A stretch of 64,000 bases of DNA from Pectinophora gossypiella (lineage: Eukaryota > Arthropoda > Insecta > Lepidoptera > Gelechiidae). Position 1 is the stretch's first letter. The number at the start of each line of letters is the position of its first letter. The stretch covers positions 5,161,420-5,225,419 of the forward strand of contig NC_065420.1 of the NCBI RefSeq assembly GCF_024362695.1, given 5' to 3'. Positions 31,972-42,884 of the stretch are shown piece by piece. Under the pieces are notes generated by a model. It was not told where the DNA came from. It saw only the letters and a program-made list of their open reading frames with translations, and ran no database searches. The position numbers and the translations under genes are program-made.

Positions 31972-33994
31972 TGAGGAGATAAAATTGCGTTTTCCTCAGG
32001 TCGAAAATATAAAATCTCAGAGATCACTAGCTTTCTAAAAATGGGGTACCATGGCTGGGAAGGCCACATGGGTACTACGAGAATACCTTTAGCTTCATCC
32101 GATATGATTTTTCTTAATACTTTAAGTACGACTGCAAATGGGGGAAACGCATAAAAAATAATTTTGTCCACTCAATTGTAAATGCATTAATTGCGTGAGC
32201 ATCCGGATCTCGGTGCCAGGATACATAGACATCGCACTTTTTGTTTACTCTCGTAGCAAACAAATCGATTTGTGGGGCACCGAATGAATTTATAACTTTT
32301 TGGAACGTGTTAGGCGACAATTCCCACTCAATATCGGGGTGGATGCGCCGAGACTCGGTATCAGCTTCAGTGTTATCCACAGATCGAATATATGATGCGT
32401 AAATAAGTATATATGTCTCGACATTCACACCACTGCCAAAGTTTTTTAGTTACCTCCGTTAAATGGGGGTATTGTATACCGCCCATGCGGTTGATGTAAG
32501 AGATAGCGGTCGTGTTGTCTATTCGTAATAGAATTTGACAGTTGGTCAAGTTCTGTGCAAATATCTTTAAGCCGAAAAAGGCTGCAAGAATTTCCAAATA
32601 ATTGATGTGCATGGCACGCTCCTGCTCGCTCCACATACCGCTAGCCCTCTCGTCACCGCAGGCGGCTCCCCATCCCGTAGTTGAGGCATCCGAGAAGATC
32701 TCCACGTCATAACTATCTTGTTTGATCCTGTTTACTGAACTTGAAATTGACCGATGCCACCATGTAAGGTCAGGTAATATAGAATCAGAAATGTCCATAT
32801 AACTATCATAGTTGTCGTCTTGCAATAGTTTTAAATATTTGATGCGCTCGAAAAGTTTCGTATATAACCAGCCATATTCAATGGCTAGGCATGCTGAGAC
32901 AAGCAAGCCAACAAAACGGGCAAATTCTCTAACTTTAACGCGTTTTATGGAAAAATATTTTTCTATTTCAGCTTTAATACGACATATTTTGTCGGATGGC
33001 AAACTAACGTGGAGCTCTTCTGAATTGATGTTGTAACCGAGAAATAAACAAGTTTTGCTGGGTATAGAAACACTTTTTTTTCTCATTGATTATAAGACCG
33101 AGAGAAGTTAAAAGTGACCTCGTCTGTTGAACATTTTCAAGACAATTTTTTTTAAGAATCGGCTACTAAAAACCAATCGTCTAGTTACACCGTGGATATA
33201 AAACCGGCAGAGCGAAGTAATTTAGCTACTGGCTTCATTACTTTTGTGAAAACGTACGGAGCAGTGCTCAGGCCGAAAGGTAATACATTAAACTCATAAA
33301 GTTTTTGATCCCATTCAAATCGTAAATATTTCTTAAAATCTGGATCAATTTTTATCAAAAAATATGCATCTTTGAGATCAAGTTTAGCCATGTAATAATC
33401 TTTGAATATAAATTTTAAAGCTGTTCGGAAATCTTCAATTTTGAAATGACTAGTTGTGATGAATTTATTGAGCTTTTTTAAATTGAGAATAAATCTCATT
33501 TTACCATTCGGCTTTGGCACTAAGAAAGTGCTCGAGATAAACTGCCCATCACAAGGCTGACATATGGAAATAGCGCCAATTGATAATAGGTCCTTAATAG
33601 CCTCCGCAAAGTGAACTTTCTCCTCACTCGAGCAGGCTCTAGTGGAGGGAGGACACGTTTGATGTACAGGCCGGGAAAAGGGTATTTTATAACCCTGTAT
33701 ATATGATAGAATGACTGGGTTCGAGGTGATAAGACGCCATTGATGATAAAAATCAGCTAATCTACCAGCATATTTTACCGGCTGTGCTAGATCTAGCGGC
33801 GGCTGTTCGCGGCCCGCGGAGGATTCGACCGCCTGGAGAAGGTTCCGCGCTGTCCTCTCGTCGCCGACGCCTGCGCGCTCCTTGTCGGAGGCTCCCTCGC
33901 TCGTGACGTCGTCGCTGCTGTCGGAGGCCGCATCGGATTGAAAGTCTTCCAGTTTTTTGACGTGCTGGGCGCATTGTGTTTGCTGGTAGATGGT
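31899..33994 (-). pseudogene. DIRS reverse transcriptase-RNase H (pol), broken
   Basis: The frame opens at 33994, overlapping the gag end in another frame (DAASDSSDDVTSEGA), and runs through TFLVPKPNGKMRFILNLKKL, AKLDLKDAYF (first catalytic Asp) and VLPFGLSTAPYVFTKVM. It then meets a TAA at 33185-33187 where the YLDD box should have Tyr; LDD follows directly. Length changes in A runs near 33146-33153 and 33074-33081 shift the frame. RNase H is recognisable at 32373-33086 (EIFSDASTTGWGA, INYLEILAAFFGLK, LLRIDNTTAISYINRMGG). After breaks near 32410 and 32160 come RSVDNTEADTESRR, IDLFATRVNKKCDVYVSW and FYAFPPFAVVLKVLRKI, typical of the DIRS pol C-terminal part. No methyltransferase domain was found. 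Confidence 0.85.
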
Positions 33995-35277
33995 TTAGGC
34001 ATAGATGTTGCCTTTAACTCTGCGCCTGATCTACAAATTGCTTTTGCGGACTTTAGTGTGTTACATAAATCTTGTCCAAAAAGAAAGCTATCAACTTTGG
34101 CATTCTGGAGCGATTCTTTCATTTCTTTCTTTACTGAAAAGATAATAAAATTACGTCTAGTGATTGTATCGTTGTGTAGACAATCACACATTGTACGCCC
34201 AGAGTCGATTAATAATCGCAATAGGTCCGGATTCTTCTCTTTCGAAGATAAAAGGAGCGTAATCGCTTCGCTGAGACTAGCAATGGCGGTAGCCGTTAAT
34301 TTTTGTTTTGTCTCGATAACTGCGTCACGCTTAATAACCGCATCCGATAGTGCAGCTTTGATTTCGGGGTTCAAAGTCGGTGCTCCAATCAATTTACAAT
34401 TAGTAGGCACTAAATATTTGTTCATGAGTTCTTTTCTGTCTTCTTTAGGTAAACCATTCGTCGCCGTGTGTTCAAAACGAACAGCAACGTCTTTCTGGAT
34501 ATCCTTGCCATAATTAACAGATTTGGTAGGATCCACTCCGAGAATTTCTAAAATATCTGCATCTAATTCACTTGGGTCTTGCGATAACGTAGTTAGCTCG
34601 GCAAGGTCTACCTCCCTAGTACCGGCGGGGGCCGCAGGGGTTGCTGCGACGTCCTCGGGTGGCGGCGGTGTGCCCGGCGCGGCAACGGCGGCGGTGTATG
34701 CTTCTGCGTGATTGGGCGAGCTTGATGCTGTTAAATTCGGCGTAGGACTACAAGTTATGACTTGATCCAGACTCGACGGCGTCGGTGAAACCGAGAGTGT
34801 ATGTGTGCAGTCTGCAACAATTTATTTTTTGACTTGTAGGGCGGCATTCTAACCACGTGTTTTGTGAATCACTTTATGAAGAAGTAGCCCATAAGCTACC
34901 CGCAACAACAAGTGTTAATGTGAAGAGGTAGCCCCTCGAACTACCCGCAACACAGAGTATTGACTACTAGACTTACGCCAAGTAGGTATAATGGTGAAGA
35001 GATAGCCCCAAAAGCTATCCGCAACTCCATATAGACGGTACGAAACAGTCCCTAAAACTGTTCACAATACCTCCTCCAATATTAAACATAGATAGTAATG
35101 TATTTACTAACCATTTCTTTCCGACTGTACAGCGAGGGGGTCATCCGACGACGACGATGAGCTGGATAAAATACGTCGGCGTCTTGAATGTTTACTACGA
35201 AGTACTGTTTCTTCTATTTTTCGCAACTTTTTGCGTAATTTATCGAAATCACTGTCCGTAAACTTTCTCTTAGGCAT
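33793..35277 (-). CDS. DIRS gag-like protein, two exons
   Basis: A start ATG at 35277-35275 opens MPKRKFTDSDFDKLRKK, a basic, coiled-coil-like start, then a serine-rich run. In-frame reading would stop right after the exon (TAG at 35109). A donor GTTAGTAAAT at 35111 and an acceptor TTGTTGCAG ending at 34812 remove exactly 300 bases. The splice leaves one base of a codon, and the second exon (34811-33793) continues the same frame without a stop: a Pro/Ala-rich part, DPSELDADILEILGVDPTKS, a helical central domain (to about residue 310) and an Arg-rich C-terminus (TRGQRGTFSRRSN), likely nucleic-acid binding. About 394 residues. The intron is inferred from the frame fit and has no transcript support here. 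Confidence 0.75.
34812..35111 (-). other. Predicted gag intron with four hairpin repeats
   Basis: On the plus strand, 'tagcccataagctacccgca' (34884), 'tagcccctcgaactacccgc' (34929), 'tagccccaaaagctatccgc' (35003) and 'cagtccctaaaactgttcac' (35046) are four versions of a small hairpin followed by C/TCGCAA. Spacing is about 45-74 bases. Their role is unknown. Confidence 0.6.
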
Positions 35278-35370
35278 TTTAACGAAGTAAAATCAACTAT
35301 AAAACAAGTAAACTTTTGACCTTGAAAAGTCGTTATGAACGCGTGCGGAATGACAGAACACTTACACACG

Positions 35371-35545
35371 AATGACGAGCGCAAGATAGTGGACCCGTTA
35401 GCTTTGCAAACTACCTCACAAAAAAAAAATATATATATATGTGTAGGTTGTAAACAATGAAAATACCCTCAAAATAGTGTGAGAATGACGATCGCTACCG
35501 CGGTACTACAAGTGTTTATCTCTCCCTAATCTCGAGTACGAAGCC
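35371..35545 (-). repeat. Right inverted terminal repeat of the DIRS element
   Basis: 'aatgacgagcgcaagatagt' to 'ctcgagtacgaagcc', the reverse complement of 30443-30619. Being upstream of gag it probably carries the promoter; none was resolved. Confidence 0.9.
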
Positions 35546-35552
35546 GAATATA

Positions 35553-36339
35553 ACTACTATTAGGATAACTTGTCTTATGGATCTCAACAAGAGGTACTGA
35601 ATTACATAGCGATATAACTTAAATATCTCCGACACCTTCCCGGGCGGTGCCCTGATCCGAGGTTCGAGCCACTTCGCCTATATCCAACTATGGAGTTTTA
35701 GTCCAAAGTAATCTGCAATAAGAGGTTCCCACGGGGTCCGCTTACCTTACCCGAAGATAGATCAAGAAAAGAAAGAGAGTAGATGGTAATCTGTACTAAG
35801 TAAAGTAAAAAAATACAAAATATAAAAAACACAAAACACCCGATTGATCCAAGCATTTTTTGCTCAATCAATAAGCAAACACAACGGTGTCTGAGCTTTC
35901 GGTAAATTCTATCAAAACACGTTTTAACTTTAAGAAACTGTGTTTGCTGTCGTAAAATTACACAAGTCTTGTTATTTAATTTTAGATGTTATGTAAAGCA
36001 TCCCGAGGGTCTTTTTTAAAAAGTTTGTCTGTTTATAGTAGCAGTACATTATTATTCCTGGCATGTCACCGAACGCGCTTATTTTAGGGAAAGAAGGGGA
36101 AATATCCTTAGCGTTATTTTTAATACAAAATCCAATTTCGTCCCAAAAGTTAATTTTGTGGAACAATATCATAAAGATAAACATTATCGGCATAGTCCTC
36201 TTTATATTCTATACGTACTGATAACTGTGTACCTAATTGTATATCTGTATCTTTACTACAAGAACTGTTTAATAAAGTGACAATGAACGGTCAATAAAGT
36301 TACTTTGTTTTCCCGAAAAAAGCATTTTTGGTGGCATGT
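35553..36339. other. AT-rich stretch, nothing recognised
   Basis: A short SINE-D-like 'ggggtccgcttacctta' lies at 35734-35750. The open frame at 35972-36193 has no motif. Confidence 0.35.
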
Positions 36340-36480
36340 AGCCTATTGGGCTGGTTTTCCCTTCGCAGGTTGGAAGATCAGACAGGCAGTCGCTTCTGTA
36401 AAAAACCGGACCTGTCAAATCTTCAGGTTAGGTAAGTGAACCCTGTGAAAAACGGGATAATGCTAGGGGAGATGATGATG
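36340..36480 (+). repeat. SINE-D, 5'-truncated
   Basis: 'attgggctggttttcccttc', 'ggacctgtcaaatcttcagg', 'aaaaacgggataatgctagg' and a (GAT)n end. The GAT-rich 3' end is better preserved here than in other copies. Confidence 0.75.
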
Positions 36481-36670
36481 ATGATGAAATTTGTTACTTT
36501 ATGCCTATGGTGACGGTAACGAAAGTAGTTTTTTCACCTTACTCTCTATCCTATGTGATGGTAATTAAACGGTCAAGCCACATATTTTGCCTAACATATT
36601 GTATATGTAGAATTTGTGAACTTAAGAGTTTGTTCAGTTATGGTATGTATAATTAGAGCCTTAGTTCTAC

Positions 36671-37017
36671 ATGAGATCTTGTGGGGTAAAAATACCACAT
36701 CAAAGCAATTTATCTATAATAATATAAACTGCCTATATACGTCCCACTGCTGGGCACAGGCCTCCCCTCAATCAACCGGAGGGGGTATGGAGCATACTCC
36801 ACCACGCTGCTTCACTGCGGGTTGGTGGAGGTGTTTTTACGGCTAATAGCCGGGCCCAACGGCTTAACGTGCAAAAAGCAATTTATCTAAAAAAGCAATA
36901 TTGTTACTTGACATTTGTTTGCTTGTTTACTTTTATATGCGCGTATGTCAAATTGCAATATTGTTTTTTAGATGAATTGCTTCGATGTGGCCTTTTTAAC
37001 CCCCCTGATAACTTTCT
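36671..37017. mobile_element. MITE-1 copy split by a SINE-A insertion
   Basis: The left end 'ggggtaaaaataccacatca' with 'aagcaatttatct' lies at 36682-36716 and the rest, 'aaaagcaatattgttacttg' to 'ttttaacccccctg', at 36875-37012. The SINE-A piece between them duplicates 15 bases of the MITE. Confidence 0.8.
36717..36874 (-). mobile_element. SINE-A, 5'-truncated, inserted in MITE-1
   Basis: Minus-strand SINE-A ending inside the shared core. It is flanked by the duplication aaagcaatttatcta (36702-36716 and 36875-36889), direct proof of a retroposed, 5'-truncated insertion. Confidence 0.9.
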
Positions 37018-37614
37018 GACATAGTCCACCATAGTCCACCATCAGATCTATAAACAATAATAAATTGCAGTGGTTTCTTTCACGTAATCACTCAATCCCC
37101 TAGCAATCCATATAAAATACTCTTCATCGAAAACTCCCTTTTTGAATACAAATTACCCACACTACATTTATCAGTCTCCCCATTCGTATATCCGAAATCA
37201 TCGGAAGATTCTCACAATCGCCTGACAGACAGAAAGGGTCGTATTATATTATGTCAAAGGTCCTGAGCTGGAGGATTTTTCTATGTAAATTGTATTGGAG
37301 GTTCATGAGAGTTACATTCATTCGAAGCTTTCCTTTCGCACCGTTTTTCGAATATAAGTATTTTTAGTATTTCATAAGCCGAAGGATAAATATTTTTATT
37401 CCGAATGCGATGAATATTGTTTCCGCGCGAATAATAGGGATTTGTAGGTAATTGGTTCTATTTTTGCGTATTATGAGAAAGTAATTGGGAAATGACGAGT
37501 CGTAATGTTATTTATGGAATTATGAAGAAATATTAAAGGAAACAAGCACATTCAACTGGGGCAGAGGCATAATAGCAGTTACATGTTAATTGCGCCGAAG
37601 ATTATGACGATGAA
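37018..37614. other. Non-coding stretch, nothing recognised
   Basis: No supported feature. Confidence 0.35.
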
Positions 37615-37666
37615 TGTTCAAAGTTCGTCATATTCAACGAATGACGAATATGACGAACTTTGAACA
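37615..37666. repeat. Perfect 21-base inverted repeat
   Basis: The arm 37615-37635 (starts tgttcaaagttcg) is exactly mirrored at 37646-37666 around the 10-base loop aacgaatgac. No other copy of it was noticed. Confidence 0.85.
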
Positions 37667-37995
37667 ATTAAGTAGGTAATCAAGACAAGCTACACAGACA
37701 GAATCCTTTAGTAGACATCGAGCACATGCCCAACTTCATAATGTCGTCTTATAGTGAAAACCGAAGGCCCTTTTTGAAAAATTCCGATGTGATTTCCTAC
37801 AACAAAACCTCGAAGCGACTGCGCGTACTTTAATGCCAGATAAAAAGTGACACTACGAATTTTTGTTAACGAAAATCACATCATAATGTGACATTTCAAT
37901 AAAGTCACTTAGGAGGTTTTTACTGTTAGGTGCCGATAAGCTGACATGGTATATTCCAAGATAAAGAAGTATTGAAGACGCCGAAGTACTATTAA

Positions 37996-38136
37996 GGATA
38001 AGCAATATCATGTACACACTTCAGAACCCTGTCGCACTATCATATTTGACATTTAATGCGCCTTACGTTTTAATTTGCCAAAAAAGTTAATTTGACATGG
38101 TTTCAAAGTGTATACATATTAGTACTCGTGACCGTA
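37996..38136 (-). mobile_element. MITE-2 copy, one end degenerate
   Basis: In reverse: 'tactcgtgaccgta' end intact, 'aaaagttaatttgacatgg' internal, other end reduced to 'aagcaatatcatgtac'. Confidence 0.65.
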
Positions 38137-39624
38137 CCTACACTAATCTAATCACTTCAAATTACACTAAGCTTCATTTCTACACTATATTAAGCAGCGA
38201 AACCCAAAGTTATTCTAAAGGTAAATAGGGATTGTCCTCCGCATATAGAACTAAACTATACGGATATAAATTGCTTTCTGCCTCCCAAAGGTCGTATTGA
38301 AATGAGAAGAGAGTTAAAATAGGTAGGCAATTTGCTTTTGTCGTGTTTGATAAAGGCAAAACTGTACAATTAGTTTTACGTAGCTTCAGGCGAAGAGCCT
38401 AATGAAAATATTGGCAAGTTGTAATTTGTATAAGGGTCTAACCCTACAGTTTAGATTTATTGCCATTTTAGTTTTAAGTGGGACTTTGTGTCTTGTAGAT
38501 GATGATTTATTGAGGTTGATGTTCCAATTTTTAGATAGGTAACTATTTAGGTCGTTATAAATGTGGATTTAATCTAGGACTAAAAGAAATACTGCGCATT
38601 GCTCATTGTCCTTAGATCATTAGTCACTTTTTTACCAACATTCAGCTCTCTACATATCTTTACTGATTAGATTTTTGAAAGCATATTTTTATTTTTACAT
38701 ACCTAATATATATATTAAGTAAAATAAATATTAGGTACAATAATAAGTGGGTAAATAAATTATTGAAATTGCCTCTATACGCGTTATTTTGAGGTTTTTA
38801 ATGATGAAGCGATTAGATTACTGCTTGGTCGTATCAAATGGTCCAGTCCTTATTTATTATAGGTAGGTACTTCAGTACTTTGAAATTATTTCCGAAATTA
38901 CGCGTAAGTAGAGGCATTTTCCGAACTTCCCCCAACTTTTGTTTAACCTTAATATTTTCTTCTTTACAGGTATTCTATGAATAAAAAAATGAAGATAAAA
39001 GGCGTCTCTAAAGAGCAACAGTGAAGAGCGAGGTACCAGGAGGCCATAACCTCAAGCAAGTAGGTCAAGTGGCCCGCCCACACGCACTGAAAACAGCTTC
39101 TAATTTCAAAAGCGCTCCAAAGGCGACCGTCGACGTCGGGATTGTACAACCCTCGATGATGAATGAGCGTTAGGTGTTTCGCTTTCGAGTCGATTTTTTG
39201 TTTAGAGTGAGTGAATGGTGAGTGAGGGGCTATTTGTAATTGGAAAGTAGTTACTAAACGACCACTACGGGTGAAAATATGTGTCTAAAAGTTACATACT
39301 AAGACATACATCGATATTCAAAGCTATTTTATTATTATTTAGAGTATTTATTTTAAATATTTATGAGAATAATTATTTAACAAAAAATTACAGTACTTAC
39401 AAAAACACTACCCACCACAGGCTTCATCAAAATTTTAATTATAAGCAATCAATGAAATCCCCCCAAGCTTTGTCAAAGAACAAAGCTTACTAAGCAACCA
39501 GTTTCATCACCATTATTCCGAAAAGCCACCCCGGATCATTTCCGGCTTTATTAAATTAATATTTGAGAATCTATTAGTGCAAAGCGAATTCTGACTCTGC
39601 TACTAAGTCACTAGTATATGGTGA
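38137..39624. other. Non-coding stretch, nothing recognised
   Basis: Frames at 38964-39149 (minus) and 39281-39493 (plus) have no motif. 'ttttcttctttacag' at 38956-38970 resembles a splice acceptor but is followed by stops in two frames. Confidence 0.35.
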
Positions 39625-40140
39625 CCGTCAGAGTCACGGGTCACTCGTATTCTGTCGGCGTATTTTAAGTTAAAACAGTGCTCAATAATTGGGCCGCGTA
39701 CTAGGTTCAAGATAAATGATGAAATTCTGATTACTAAATAAAGACAGATCTAAAACTAACCAAAAACATTTAAGTACTTTTTTCTATTTAACTTATTTAT
39801 GAATATTAATTAGAAATATGATGTTCCATCCTTCTTTTTTCGCTTTAACCTTTAATTTTAGCAAGTTTTTATCATGCACTTCCCCGTGTTGCCAGTTCGG
39901 CGTCTAATCGCGCACTGAGTTAAAGTACTGTCAACGTCGCTATATTAACAGTAACTATGCGTCCCACTTTTCCAGCGCTGATGTTCAATCTACGGTAGTA
40001 GTAAATCTATGATTGCTGCCCACTGAATGACGTCTAGTGCCTATCACCAGACATTTAAAGTATTTTAGAAATAAAATAATATGTTTAAGGATGTCTTGAC
40101 ATCCGGACCGGCGCGGCGGTCAGATATACAATACGCCGGC
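39625..40140. repeat. Family H copy interrupted by family I material
   Basis: Left part 'gggtcactcgtattctgtcg' to 'gtgctcaataattgg' (39634-39692), right part 'gattgctgcccactgaatga' to 'gaccggcgcggcggtcagat' (40010-40120). Between them, 39713-39770 is the reverse of the family I end ('agacagatctaaaactaacc'). Compare the copy at 5320. Confidence 0.55.
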
Positions 40141-40401
40141 AGAATACTAATGACTGGAGAAGTTGCAATAGTCTAACCTCAAAATTAAATACAGTGTAGT
40201 AACTAGTAACGCGATATTCTTATAAGTCTATTTTAAGTATGAAATGCAGTAAACAGCATTGTATGGAGGTAGAGTTACATCCAGTAGAAGTTTAATTTCA
40301 ACAATAAAGTACCCACACTGAAAATATGATTGGTTTATTGTTTACAAAAAAATATATGTCTATATTTACTAGTAGTAATAAAACTGTTTACACTCTTTAC
40401 G

Positions 40402-40692
40402 GCTCACGATCTGGAGGTCCGGGTTCGATTCCCGATGGGGACATTGTCGAAATCACTTCGTGAGACTGTCCTTTGTTTGGTAAGGACTTTTCAGGCTTGA
40501 ATCACCTGATTGTCCGAAAAAGTAAGATGATTCCGTGCTTCGGAGGGCACGTTAAGCCGTTGGTCCCGGCTATTAGCCGTAAAAACACCTCCACCAACCC
40601 GCATAGGAGCAGCGTGGTGGAGTATGCTCTATACCCCCTCTGGTTGATTGAGGGGAGGCCTGTGCCCAGCAGTGGGACGTATATAGGCTGTC
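40402..40692 (+). mobile_element. SINE-A, 5'-truncated by about 45 bases
   Basis: It starts at 'ctcacgatctggaggtccgg', so the A box is lost while the B box 'gggttcgattcccg' remains. Shared core and tail are intact; it ends in a (CA)n run in place of the usual TTATG tail. Confidence 0.85.
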
Positions 40693-40721
40693 ACACACAC
40701 ACACACACACGTTTTGATAAA

Positions 40722-40812
40722 TTATTAAATTCCACTTGATACTTACTCAGAATCATGACCTGAATCACTCCTCTGAGAATTCGGTACGGTGTCACTAACA
40801 CTCGGTATAATA
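40722..40812. repeat. MITE-3 half copy
   Basis: Right half only: 'aattccacttgatacttact', 'tgaatcactcctct' and 'ggtgtcactaacactcggta'. Confidence 0.6.
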
Positions 40813-41111
40813 TTCATATTTCCGTAGTTACTATTATTTGTATATTAAATACGTTTAAAATGTCTAAAGCAACATTTAAGTAGATAAAGATTCTACTACG
40901 CCGCGTCTGCGAGCTAAAAAGCGACCAAAATAAACTAAAAGTAGCCAGGACGACATAAGACAACGAAAACAGGTCAAGACATTTTTCACAATAGGGTGAA
41001 GAGCATTTAAAGTAGGAGCGTCACCTACTGTCGGCAAAAATGTCTCGTATTCAATTCGCCTGAGTTTTACCGTCAATATAAATTTCGAAACAATACTACA
41101 CTAGCTGCTTA

Positions 41112-41460
41112 TTGGTACTGATTCCAGTACACACCATCTAATTTTATTTTAAGTTATTCCTGTCATTCTCTTATCCGCATAAAAGGGCACTACAGGCATA
41201 CATTTAATGGAACACACGTCAATTTTAGGCAGAAATTTAAAGAAAACCTCCGAAAATTTTATGTTGGCCAATAACCCGACAGAATTAAATTGACAGCACA
41301 CGTGAAACAGGTTACATATCAGCGAGATGCCTATTTAATTCGCCCGGATTATTCATTCATTTAAAAATTAACAGTTGTCAATCCCCCGTCCCTTTTCTTT
41401 TCGGCGGATAATAAAATGACCGTTATAACTTAAAATAAAATTAGGTGGTGTCTGCAAAAA
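41112..41460. mobile_element. MITE-4, palindromic element
   Basis: Left 'acaccatctaattttatttt' mirrors right 'aaaataaaattaggtggtgt'. Further in, 'tctcttatccgcataaaagg' mirrors 'cttttcttttcggcggataa'. Middle 'ggaacacacgtcaatttta'. About 350 bases, no ORF. A degenerate copy is at 1503-1836. Confidence 0.65.
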
Positions 41461-41516
41461 TCTAGGCATTTTTTTTTTCTAAAATTTGGCTATTTAAAAG
41501 TGTCCCGCTTACACAT

Positions 41517-41610
41517 AAGCCTACGACTATAATCCCAATTGGGATAGTTAAAGGTACATCCATCGCAAGATGAACTAAGTACCCACACCTCACCAAGCTG
41601 CCTGTTTTAA
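41517..41610 (-). repeat. SINE-M fragment
   Basis: 'agcctacgactataatccca', 'acatccatcgcaagatgaac' and 'cccacacctcaccaagct' match the SINE-M tail. Confidence 0.5.
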
Positions 41611-42884
41611 GGATCATTGTAGAATCTTTTAGGGGCCCAGAAAAGAGAGAAAAGACTGACCTAAAACATCACTTTGGTACATGATGCCAATTTATTTACC
41701 CACCGCATGCGACCCAATATATAGGTTGATACCAAATATAGATAAAAATATAAATATTTATTTGTGGTAGCTTGTAATTGGCCTTTACTTACTACTAAGT
41801 GTAATATTGTGTGAATTAAGCTGTAAGCTCCCCAAACAAAATAAAATAAATAAAATAAAATAGGTTGATAGGTTCCGTCATGAAGTCAAGTAGATATTGA
41901 ATAGGATGCATTCACGCACCATTTGCGGGATCTTTAACGTTGTTCGGGTCGGACCCACCCCTTTATTAGTCATATTTAAGGCCTCAAAAAGCCTCGTAAC
42001 TGAAGGGTTGATCCTTTCAGTTGAGTGATTTTTTCTCAACCGGCGTTTTCCTGTTTACTTACGTTTTATAAGCAGATTCGTAAGCCAGGTGGCTTAGTCT
42101 GTTTGGTTTCAATAGGTTTCGATAGAAAAGGTATTTGGTGGTACAAATAAATAAATATCTAAAGGGTGTTTACATGGTATTTAGAAACAATGGAATACAT
42201 TGCCAAGTGTGACTATTTTCTGTACAGATAGTGGTGTTTGATTTAAAAACATATAAACATAATATAAGCTCACGACTATATCCTAATTGGAGTATTGGGG
42301 TGTTTGATGTAAAGAGTTGTAATATAAGTAATTCATATGATGAAACAACCATAAAATTAAAGTATTTACCTACTATTATTTACTAAAAATCTACATTATG
42401 AAAGTATTCATTTTCTGGTTCGTTTTTTTTAAAATAAGAATATCTACAGTCCGATTGACAAAGTCCGAGAGACAAATCTTAAAAAGAAAACACGAATTGA
42501 AATCTCCAACAATCCACAATGTCGACTTAATATTACAACATACTTAAGAAAAACACCCTCCAGCCACAAAGTTAAAGATATAACGGGCTATAAAATCAAA
42601 TGAAAGGAAAATTTACTCTATGGGAATATAGAATACATCTATATTCCTACAAATTCTACACAAAATTGTTTGCGTATAAATAAGTAAACAATTTCAATAT
42701 AGCACTGTTCGAAATTGGAGTAAGCCCGCTTATACCCTGATTAATTTAATATTCTTGGGATTTTCTTTACCTGCCTTCGTCCAAGGGGAGATATTTCCGG
42801 TGGTTAAATTTTCCTTTCGTTTGATTTTATAGTCCCTTATATCTTATAACTTTGTGGGTGGAGGTTGTTTTTCTTTGCATCATC
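41611..42884. other. AT-rich stretch, nothing recognised
   Basis: Only a short SINE-M piece at 42268-42296 ('aagctcacgactatatccta'). Confidence 0.35.

Larger units (their letters stand above)
30390..35552 (-). mobile_element. DIRS-type tyrosine-recombinase retrotransposon
   Basis: A 5.16-kb element transcribed right to left: inverted terminal repeat, spliced gag, overlapping RT/RNase H, tyrosine recombinase, internal complementary region, inverted terminal repeat. It has no integrase, protease or LTRs, as expected for DIRS elements, which are thought to replicate through a circular DNA joined by the recombinase. The internal region holds, joined, the complement of both outer ends; this places the borders at 'attaatgattaaac' (30390) and 'gccgaatata' (35543-35552). 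No target duplication is seen, as is normal for the group; 'ATA' occurs at both junctions. The RT is damaged, so this copy cannot move on its own. Confidence 0.9.

Noticed and set aside
33938..34513. 191-codon plus-strand frame
   Set aside because: Antisense shadow of the gag-like ORF; no motif.
38971..39020. Splice acceptor-like 'ttttcttctttacag' followed by a short open frame
   Set aside because: It stops after 17 codons, has no partner and the peptide is low-complexity.
40473..40739. Recurring 'MFGKDFSGLNHLIVRK' frames in several places
   Set aside because: They are frames through SINE-A copies, not genes.
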